Source of the DNA: Hymenopus coronatus
Lineage: Eukaryota > Arthropoda > Insecta > Mantodea > Hymenopodidae
NCBI GenBank assembly: GCA_030762935.1
Contig: CM060887.1
Coordinates: 10,408,501-10,472,500, forward strand
DNA: 64,000 nt
Direction of reading: 5' to 3'
Shown here: positions 56,646 to 64,000 of the stretch, piece by piece
How positions within the stretch are numbered: position 1 is the first letter of the stretch
Layout: every line of letters begins with the position of its first letter
Notes under the pieces: model-generated
What the model was told of the DNA's origin: nothing
Seen by the model: only the letters and a program-made list of their open reading frames with translations
Database searches by the model: none
Program-made: the position numbers and the translations under genes

Positions 56646-57274
56646 AATTTTATGTATTCCATGACTTTCTCTACATCTTTGCAAAAAAAAAAAAATATCA
56701 TTAAAAAGCTTATACTTCTATTTACTTCATGCTAATCGAGAAAAGATTAGCAGAAATACTCTTATTGCTTGCGTACTTGTAAGCAGAAGCGAAACAAGGG
56801 AGTACCATAGGTTAAAGTGATAGTCAAAAGCTGGATGACTATCTGAAGTTCTTTGTTTGAATGGACAGGAGGTGACAAATTCCTGTATGAGCAAAATATA
56901 AGCTTTTCAAAGGAAACCTATAAGAAGGAATATCTAAATAACGATAAACACTACGAAAAAACTGTATATTACATAAATTGTGTGTTTTAATGTGTTCTAA
57001 ATGTTTTGTGTGGTAAGCTTTTGTCCATCTCTTACAGTTTACCACTTATGGAAAATTTTGTAAAATTCATCAAGAGTAAAGTAGTCTTCGGAGGCTATTC
57101 CCAGAAAATTCAAGATATACATCTTATTAGTCCAGATAAATATCTTTAAGATACGAGATTTTAATCAAAATCATTAGAGCCATTTTTGAGAAAATCAAAA
57201 TTTTCGAAATTTTTGTTGGGTGTGGAGGAATTTTCTTGAAAATCTTCGTGTCGCATCTTTGGAAGGCATCAAAC

Positions 57275-57336
<62 letters not shown>

Positions 57337-57498
57337 CAGACAGACACCCATACGGGATTTTGTCTAAAAATGTTTTTTTTTTTGGATTTTGGATTCTCAA
57401 AACATATATTTCCGGTGAAATCTCGGTATCAAATTTTTGGGTGCAATACAATACCTTCTCTATACACCATATACATGGCACATATAGAGAAAGTAAAA
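56646..57498 (+). repeat. HR repeat, near full length, long CA tract
   Basis: Degenerate start (TTATGTATTCCATGACTTTC); (CA)n at 57276-57333; palindrome CACCATATACATGGCACATA; AGAGAAAGTAAAAA joined to the next TC end. Confidence 0.92.
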
Positions 57499-57566
57499 AT
57501 CTGATGTGTTCCATTTACATGACCTTCTGTGCATCTTTGCAACAAATTATTATTAAAAAGCTTATT
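57499..57566 (+). repeat. HR 5'-end scrap
   Basis: TCTGATGTGTTCCATTTACATG to 'TTATTAAAAAGCTTA', cut by the hairpin of the next copy, the same junction style as 50346-50409. Confidence 0.85.
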
Positions 57567-58415
57567 ACCTTCTCTACACATACTATGTACATAGTGTATA
57601 GAGAAGGTATTGCATTCCACCCAAAAATTCGATACCGAGATTTTCATCTGAAATACACGTTTTAGGGTCCTCTGTTTAAAAAAACACATTTTAGAAAAAA
57701 GTACGCGTGTGTGTGTCCGTGTGTCTGTGAACACGATAACTCAAAAACGAAAAGGCGCAAAAATACCAAACTTAGTATTTTTAAGTTTAGCATCTTCCAA
57801 GGATGCGACATAAAGGTTTTCAAGAAAATCCCCTCACCTCCAATTACCCTTTACATGGAAAAAAATCCCAATATTTTAATGTTCTCAAAAATTAAATATT
57901 TTAATTAAAATATCGTATATTTACAAGAGAAACAAAATCTATACCTTGAATTTTCAGGGAATATCCTCTGAAGACTACTTTATTCTAGATTAATTTTGAA
58001 GTATTCTGCATAACTGGTAAACGTTAAGAGAAAGTATTCTGCAAAACTGGTAAACGTTAAGAGATAGACAAACATTTACTACACAACAAATGTAGATCTC
58101 GATAAAATACACAATTTTTATCATTTTTTGAGTAGTTGTCCGTTTTCGAATATAACTTCTAATTTACTTCAGTTTTAAAATACTTAATTACACTTTGTCA
58201 ACTCCTATCTATACAAACAAAGGAACTTCTGTCACATAGCAACCAGCTTATAACTTTCCCCTTATTTCTCTTCTACTTACATGGAAGCAAGTAATAAGAC
58301 TATTTCTGCTAATTTTTTTTTTTTTTCGATTAGCATGAAGTAAATAGAAGCATAAGTATTCTAACAATAATTTGTTGCAGAGATGTAGAGAAAGTCATGT
58401 GAATGGAACATATCA
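57567..58415 (-). repeat. HR repeat, near full length
   Basis: TTACCTTCTCTACACATACT palindrome; contains a ~35-bp local duplication at 57988-58060 ('AACTGGTAAACGTTAAGAGA' twice); ends AATGGAACATATCACG. Confidence 0.92.
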
Positions 58416-58429
58416 CGTAATTTTATAGA

Positions 58430-58612
58430 TTTTTTTTTTTTTTTTTTAATAGCCTAACGTCCTTTAACTTAGTTGCTCCTTATAGGACGATGAATGAAGC
58501 CTGTGAAAGGATGCTCAAAATCCATGTTCGGCAGTTGTTTTGTCAGGATAAAGAAAAATTTCGAAGAAAAACCTTATTCGGAAAACTCACCCTAAACAAA
58601 ATTTGTCGCCCT
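58430..58612 (-). mobile_element. SINE S4, truncated
   Basis: T run (58430-58447) then AGCCTAACGTCCTTTAAC ... ACTCACCCTAAACAAAATTTG; the tRNA-like head is replaced by SINE S3 at 58613. Shares GAATGAAG and 'CCATGTTCGGCAGTTGT' with 59276-59460, a distinct subgroup. Confidence 0.75.
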
Positions 58613-58835
58613 CCGTGGTGTAGTGGTTACCATGCTAACTTCATATAACTAGGTCGGGGGTTCAAACCCGGCGGAGGACGATGGACTTTTTCGGGTGTCA
58701 AAATCCTTAGCATGGCTTCCTTAGGAAGAGAAGTAAAGCCGTTGGTCCAGGGTCGTAGATTTACGGCACGTAAAGGAACCTCAAGCAAAATTAAGCGGTC
58801 TTTCACGCCCAATTTAGAATGGAACGCTTAGAACC
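58613..58835 (+). mobile_element. SINE S3, full 5' end
   Basis: GCCCTCCGTGGTGTAGTGGT (A box), GGGGGTTCAAACCC (B box), body with 'CGTAGATTTACGGCACGTAA'; inserted into or beside the S4 copy. Confidence 0.87.
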
Positions 58836-59275
58836 ACAGCAGTTAAAGAGCGTCCATAAATAACATGCCATTTATATTTATTTTTGAATCAGTAATCACG
58901 TTTTTATATTTTTGTTGAGAAAAGAGGTTAGGTACAAAAGGGTCCGATAAAATGTATTTGAGGGGTTATAAATACCCGTGTCATTATTTTATAAATCTCT
59001 GCCGCAAAAAAAAAAAAAAAAAAAAAAAGTGTAATTCAACAATAGCTCAGCTACTATACCCTATTATTTAGGACAAAGTCTACAAGATAAAGCAAAGTTT
59101 CACAAATAATAAGGTTGATTTAATACGTTTGTACCAAAAATTAGAAACAGCTGTATCCTGTTGTAGTAAACTGGAATTGGACCAAAAAATAGGACGGAAA
59201 TTGTATACAATGAAATTATCCGATGTCCCACGATGTAGTTTATTGGACCAAAATAATTGACCGTGGGTCATCGAC
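58836..59275. other. Unique AT-rich stretch
   Basis: Pure A run at 59006-59029. No gene recognised. Confidence 0.35.
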
Positions 59276-59460
59276 TTTAGTTACCGCTTATAGGACGATG
59301 AATGAAGGATGTGAAATGATGCTCGAAATCCATGTTCGGCAGTTGTCTTATTAGGATAAAGGAAAACCACAAAGAAAAACGTCACCCTAAACAAGAATTC
59401 AACTGGCGACCTCTTGCATGTGATGTAGACACGCTGCCGCCACACTACCAAAGCGGGCCA
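59276..59460 (-). mobile_element. SINE S4, 3'-shortened
   Basis: Minus-strand head GGCCCGCTTTGGTAGTGTGG, A-box-like GGCAGCGTGTCTACATC, B-box-like GTCGCCAGTTGAATTC. Confidence 0.75.
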
Positions 59461-59955
59461 ATCAGGAATTCATACTGAAGCTAGAGAAGTGAGTTTTCCA
59501 GGTGTTGCACAGAGTTCACGAGGTCAAGAATTGCACAGCATGATTCATTTTCCAGTTACAGAGTCTTCATTAAGTTGACAAACAGTTGTGGTCCCTTGAC
59601 ACAAAGTGAAGCTTCATGTCACAGTCGGGACATGATCCTCACCCTAAATTGGATCCGAAAAGTGATGTTTGGAATCAAGACTTTCCCCAGCGACGCCATT
59701 ACTATTCACACGCGTTCGTCTCAAACTTAAACAAATATTTGGTGACATGAAAACTAGCAGATTGCTTCTTTCCAAACTGTATACTACCTATGTAGCAAAA
59801 GTTTAATGAAGTCACTTGCAATTCTCACGTGTGAGGTAAATTACCAAAGGACTCTGTGAGTCTAACAGAGTTAGCATTCAACCTTTTATTGGCGTGTTAA
59901 CATTACACTGTTGATTCTCCTTTTAATCCCCATTTGCATCATCAAACTTTTGTTT
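59461..59955. other. Unique sequence ending in shared flank unit Y, copy 1
   Basis: 59850-59955 matches 61090-61224 ('CATTCAACCTT.TATTGGCGTG', 'CTGTTGATTC.CCTTTTAA', ATCAAACTTTTGTTTTTAC). Both sit immediately outside an HR 3' hairpin. The rest is unique. Confidence 0.6.
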
Positions 59956-60045
59956 TTTACTTTCTCTACATAGTACAGATGTAGGAAGAAAAGTACTGCA
60001 TTCTAACTAAGAATTAGATACCGAGATTTAAGTGGAAATACAAAC
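59956..60045 (-). repeat. HR 3'-end fragment
   Basis: TTTACTTTCTCTACATAGTAC, degraded palindrome, GATACCGAGATTTAAG, then truncation. Confidence 0.82.
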
Positions 60046-60180
60046 ATGATTTCTTTACATCTGTGTAACAAATTATTGTCAAATAGCTTATTCCCCTATG
60101 TGCTTCATAGTAATCAAGATAAACATTAGCAGCATTAATCTTATTGCTTGCTTCCTTGTAAGTAGAAGGGAAATAAAAAA
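60046..60180 (+). repeat. HR 5'-region fragment
   Basis: 'TTTCTTTACATCTGTGTAAC' to 'GTAGAAGGGAAATAAA'; C-like ACATTAGCAGC. Confidence 0.8.
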
Positions 60181-61028
60181 AATATGATGTGTTCCATTCA
60201 CATGACTTTCTCTACAACTCTGCAACAAATTATTGTTAAAAAGTTTATGCTTCTATTTACTTCCTACTAATCGAGAAAAAAATTAGCAGAAATAGTCTTA
60301 TTACTTGCCTCCTTGTAAGTAGAAGGGAAATAAGGGAGTACCATAGTCAAAAGCTGGTTGCTATGTGACTGAAGTTCCTTTGTTTGTATGGACAGGAGTT
60401 GACAAATTGCTGTATGAGAAAAGTATGTTTTTTATAGCTGAAACCAAAACAAGGAATATCTAAAAACAATCAAGTCCACGAAAAAAATGTATATAACATA
60501 AATTGTGTGTTTTAAAGTGCTCTACATTTGTTGTGTGGTAAGTTTTTGTCCATCTCTTACGGTTTAGCAGTTATGCAAAATTTCGTAAAATTGGTTAAGA
60601 ATAAAGTAGTCTTCAGAGGCTATTCTCAGAAAATTCAAAATATACATTTTATTTGTCAGGTAAATAACTTTAATATACGATATTTTAATCAAAATCGTTA
60701 AGAGCCATTTTTGAGAAAATCAACATTTTCGAAAAAAATCCAATGTAAAGGGTAGTTTGGTGTGGGGAGACTTTTCTCAAAATCTTCGTGTCGCATCCCT
60801 GGAAGATACTATACTTAAATACCAAGTTTGGTATGTTACCGACTTTTCGTTTTTGGGTTATCGTGTTCACAGGCACACACACACATGGACCTTTTTCTGA
60901 AAATACTTTTTTTGGATACAGGGGACCCAAAAATATATTTTTCCGGTGAAATCTCGACATCAAATTTTTGGGTAGAATACAATACCTGTTCTATCCACTA
61001 TGTACATTCTGCATACGGGGCTAGAGAA
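60181..61028 (+). repeat. HR repeat, full length, GGGGCT-type hairpin
   Basis: TATGATGTGTTCCATTCACATG; hairpin CACTATGTACATTCTGCATA then CGGGGCTAGAG; AAAATAA. Confidence 0.93.
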
Positions 61029-61224
61029 AATAAACATTAGAAAAGGATGCAAAGGCGCGTGTTTGTCTATGTGTGTGATGTATGTAAAGGCTCTGTGAGA
61101 TGCGCAGTTCTCTAGGATAGACAACATTCAACCTTATATTGGCGTGTTTGACACACTTTAGTTTAACAGCACAGTCAACTGTTGATTCGCCTTTTAAGCC
61201 CTTTTGCATGATCAAACTTTTGTT
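61029..61224. repeat. Shared flank unit Y, copy 2
   Basis: Homologous to 59850-59955, with ~30 extra bases ('GACACACTTTAGTTTAACAG'). Confidence 0.7.
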
Positions 61225-62080
61225 TTTACTTTCTCTACACGTACTATGTACATAGTATATCCACCCAAAATTGGATACTAAGATTTCACCGAAAATACAT
61301 GCTTTGGGTCCCCTTGAGTCCAAAAAAAGCATTTTCAGAAAAAGGTCCGAGGGTGTGTTTGTATGTGTGTGTGTCTGTGGACAGCATAGCCCCAAAACGA
61401 AAACACCGTTAAATACCAAACTTGGTATTTAGTTTGGTATCTTCCAAGGATGCGATATGAAGATTTTCAGGAAAATACCCAACCCCATTTGCCCGTTACA
61501 TGGAACTTTTTTCGAAAATTTTGACTTTCTTAAAAATGGCTCTAATCATTTTGATTAAAATATCGTATATTAAAGATATTTACCTGAAAAATAAAATATA
61601 TATCTTGAATTTTCTGGGAATAGCCTCTGAAGACTACTTTATTCTGGATGAATTTTTCAGAATTTTGCATAACTGCTAAACCGTAAGAGATGAACAAAAA
61701 CTTACCACACAAAAAATGTAGAGCACGTTAGAGCACACAATTTATGTCATATACATTTTTTTCGTGGAGTTGATCGTTTCTTAGATATTCCTTGTTTTTA
61801 GTTTCAGTTTTGAAAAATTTTTACTTTTCTCATACAGGAATGTGTCAACTCCTGTCCATACAAACAAAGGAACTTCAGTCACATAGCAACCAGCTTTTGA
61901 CTATCACTTTAACCTATGGTACTCCCTTATTTCACTTCTACTTGCAAGGAAGCAAGTAATAAGGCTATTTCTGCCAATTTTTTCTCGGTTAGCATGAAGT
62001 AAATATAAACATAAGCTTTTTAACTACAATTTGTTGCAGAGATGTACGGAAAGTCATGTGAATGAAACACATCAGATGTT
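61225..62080 (-). repeat. HR repeat, full length
   Basis: TTTTACTTTCTCTACACGTAC (palindrome right arm deleted), short GT tract, ends GAATGAAACACATCAGA. Confidence 0.94.
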
Positions 62081-62082
62081 TT

Positions 62083-62270
62083 ACTTTCTCTACTCAATAC
62101 GTGGCCATCTCTTTAGCACGGTGGTAGCGCGGTTGCTTGCGGTAGCTGGGCTGCACTCATCCTCGGGGGTTCTTGTAGGGATAATTGAGGAGCTACTTGA
62201 TTGAGAAGCAGCGGCTCCAGATCGAGAGGCATCAACCGGCCGGGAGGGACTCGAAGCGCTGATTTCCTTA
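62083..62270 (+). mobile_element. SINE S2, internally deleted, after an HR hairpin scrap
   Basis: 62083-62098 is TTTACTTTCTCTAC, a fragment of the next HR end. The SINE starts ~62113: TTAGCACGGTGGTAGCGCGG (A box), lacks most of the B-box region and keeps 'GGAGCTACTTGATTGAGAAG' and CAACCGGCCGGGAGG. Confidence 0.75.
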
Positions 62271-62982
62271 AAAGAATTATTCTTATGTACGATTTGCTTA
62301 TCAAGATAAACATTACTTGCTTCCTTGTAAGTAGAAGGGATATCAGGGAATACATTAGGCTAAATCCATAGTCAAATATTTTAAAAGCTGACCCTATGTG
62401 AAACAGCTGAAGTTGGGCTCGCTTTGCACGACCTGCAGTAAAACAACAGAGAGATGGAACGAAACGTCACTTCTTGTTTGAGAAAACTTACAGTAGATTA
62501 AAACTCAAGCCAATAACAAATAATATCATTTTATGTGTGGTAAGTTTTTGTCTACCTCTTACGGTTTACCAGTAATGCAAAACTCAATAAAAATCATCCA
62601 GAATGCATAGATCTTTATTCTCACAAAATTCTAAATAATCATTTAATTTGTGATGTGAATATCTTTAACACGGTCTTTAATCAAAATCGTTAAGAGTCAT
62701 TTTTGAGAAAATCAAAATTATCGAAAATATTTCCATGTAAAGGGTAGTTGGGGGTCCGGGAATTTTCTTGAAAATCTTTGTGTCGCATCCTTGGAAGATA
62801 CTAAACATAAATACCAAGGTTGGTGGTTAACAGTCTTTCCGCTGTCCACAGACACACGGACCTTTTTCTATAAATGCTTTTCTTGGATTCGGAGGACCCA
62901 AAACATGTAATTCCGGTGAATTTTTGGGTGCATTACAATAACTACTTTATACACTATGTACATAGTACGTGTAGAGAAAGTA
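62271..62982 (+). repeat. HR repeat, variant C, near full length
   Basis: 'CTTATCAAGATAAACATTAC' to palindrome CACTATGTACATAGTACGTG and AGAGAAAGTAAT; short CA tract. Confidence 0.9.
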
Positions 62983-63410
62983 ATAAATAGCAGGAACGAC
63001 TACCGCAGTCTAAAACATCATTTAATGCCACTTCTGATAAAAGTTGCTTACCTTACTCTGGTCAAACATAAAAGCGGTTATTTTGTCCATCTTCCAAAAT
63101 GCAAACATACCTGGAAAGAAAGAAATCTGAGTTAGCTTAATATATCTTAAAAACACTAAAATAAATAAAAATATAAACACAAATAACGCACACACAACTT
63201 GTACGAATAGTGAATTTAGTAAAATGCATGGATCATTTTTGCTACATTTTATTGTATACTCGAGAGGAATCGTGAAGTTACGAGAATGGAATTAACGGAA
63301 TTAGTTGCTTTTCTTCGGTTCTGCCGCTGCGCAGCGTGGATTGGTGCAAAAAAAAAAAAATCGTCACAAAAATAAACTTTGGTAGGTAAGTCCCTACAGT
63401 GAAGAAAGAA
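62983..63410. other. Unique stretch containing the splice-site cluster
   Basis: HR-free, holds the candidate exon/recursive splice site at 63052-63110 on the minus strand; A run at 63348-63360. Confidence 0.45.
63052..63110 (-). other. Candidate 59-nt exon or recursive splice site
   Basis: On the minus strand: branch-point-like GCTAACTC, then TTTCTTTCTTTCCAG ending at 63111, then 59 bases with one fully open frame (MFAFWKMDKITAFMFDQSK), then AAG|GTAAGC (donor 63051-63050). The acceptor is directly followed by GTATGT, itself a strong 5' splice site. Hence either a small coding exon, or a recursive splicing ratchet point with a downstream competing donor. No host gene identified. Confidence 0.4.
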
Positions 63411-63590
63411 AAAAAAATCTCATGTGTTCCGTTCACATGTCTACATCTCTGCAACAAATTATTGTTAAAAATCTTATTCTTCTATTTACTTCACGTTAAT
63501 CGAGAAAAAATTAGCAGAAATAGACTTATTACTTGCTTCCTTGTAAGTAGAAGCGAAATAAGGGAGTATCATAAGCTTTCGTGGAACTTA
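63411..63590 (+). repeat. HR variant A 5' end, first half of inverted composite
   Basis: TCTCATGTGTTCCGTTCACATG to 'AAATAAGGGAGTATCATA', then flips. Confidence 0.87.
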
Positions 63591-63892
63591 CCGTTTCAGA
63601 GTTATTCCTTGTTATTAGTTTCAGTTGTGAAGTACTTATACTTTTCACAGACGGGAGTGTTCGTTTTACTTTTGTTCTACACCTGGCCAGGCAAAGAGGC
63701 GATTTATAATGACAATCGCATAACGACAGCTTTTAAAACATTTGACTATCATTTTAGTCTCGTGATTTCCATTAGTTGTCTTCTCCTTATAAGGAACTAA
63801 GTAATAAGAACATTCTGCCAATGTTGTAAAAAGTTTGTTTGTAGAGAAGCTAGAGAAAGTCGTGTGAGTTTAACACATCAGATTTTTACTTT
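63591..63892 (-). repeat. HR variant B 5' part, second half of the composite
   Basis: 'CGTGGAACTTACCGTTTCAG' to GTGAGTTTAACACATCAGA. The two halves belong to different variants, so this was not a simple palindromic fold-back of one copy. Confidence 0.87.
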
Positions 63893-64000
63893 GTCTATAC
63901 GCACTATGTACATAGTGTATAGAGAAAGTATTGTATTCCACCCAAAAATTCGATACCGAGATTTCACCAGAAATGCATCGTTTAGGACCAGGGGGGGTCC
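63893..64000 (-). repeat. HR repeat, runs off the window
   Basis: TTTTACTTTGTCTATACGCAC, palindrome CACTATGTACATAGTGTATAG, GATACCGAGATTTCACC; joined to the preceding TC end in tandem. Confidence 0.92.

Noticed and set aside
58613..58690. tRNA gene
   Set aside because: Good A and B boxes but the sequence continues into a SINE body shared with 33613-33873.

Overview
This window looks like non-coding, repeat-saturated DNA from an arthropod, most likely an insect with a large AT-rich genome. Evidence: mariner-family DNA transposons (one with an intact transposase frame), several tRNA-derived SINE families, a Jockey-type LINE 3' end, a fold-back element and a MITE, with no compact gene order, operons or bacterial signals. 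The SINE styles remind me of cockroach/termite/orthopteran genomes, but that placement is inference. No complete host gene is visible; two short stretches look like possible exons (9089-9209 on + and 63052-63110 on -). The latter sits between good splice signals and also resembles a recursive splice site, so part of the window may be a long intron on the minus strand. || The dominant component, by my boundaries a little under 60% of the window, is one interspersed repeat that I label HR (hairpin repeat; my own label). A near-full copy is about 780-890 bp. In my + orientation it starts TCTGATGTGTTCC (itself a small hairpin, followed by ACTTTCTCTACA), holds a (CA)n microsatellite at about three quarters of its length, and ends in a near-perfect palindrome centred on TATGTACATA whose outer arm is GTAGAGAAAGTAA. 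The 11-12 bp motif ACTTTCTCTACA is inverted near both ends. This layout (5'-TC, A-rich/T target, subterminal inverted motif, central microsatellite, 3' hairpin, no obvious target duplication) resembles non-autonomous Helitron/Helentron derivatives (HINE/DINE-1 type). A filled/empty site pair inside the window (mariner at 36819-38518 against its relative at 5461-6583) supports insertion between A and T. I see four sequence variants: A (commonest), B (ends TGTTACACTCACATG, 'AGCTGTTCT'), C (ACATTAG...GTTGAAGTCCG) and D (TGATGTGTACTAC...). || Layout. 1-9.0 kb: HR copies with an intact mariner (955-2286) and a decayed mariner (5461-6583) nested in them. 9.0-12.5 kb: mostly unique DNA, a possible first exon, a five-unit ~150-bp tandem array (10715-11512) and a SINE. 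12.5-20.4 kb: tandem HR pair, a 560-bp purine (GA) tract, and a 725-bp MITE containing two tRNA-like segments. 20.4-30.3 kb: HR copies, a fold-back element, two pairs of duplicated flanking units, SINEs and the LINE fragment. 30.3-38.5 kb: unknown ORFs, mariner remnants, SINE pair, and the third mariner with an HR copy inserted in it. 38.5-53 kb: HR composites, a three-level nest (44.7-46.6 kb), unique stretches. 53-64 kb: a triple head-to-tail HR array, SINE clusters, shared flanks and the candidate exon/recursive splice site. || How it works together: only the 955-2286 mariner encodes a plausibly working enzyme. Everything else is non-autonomous or broken and would need enzymes supplied from elsewhere (a Helitron-type Rep/helicase for HR, LINE machinery for SINEs). 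HR coordinates are by eye and good to about 5-20 bases.
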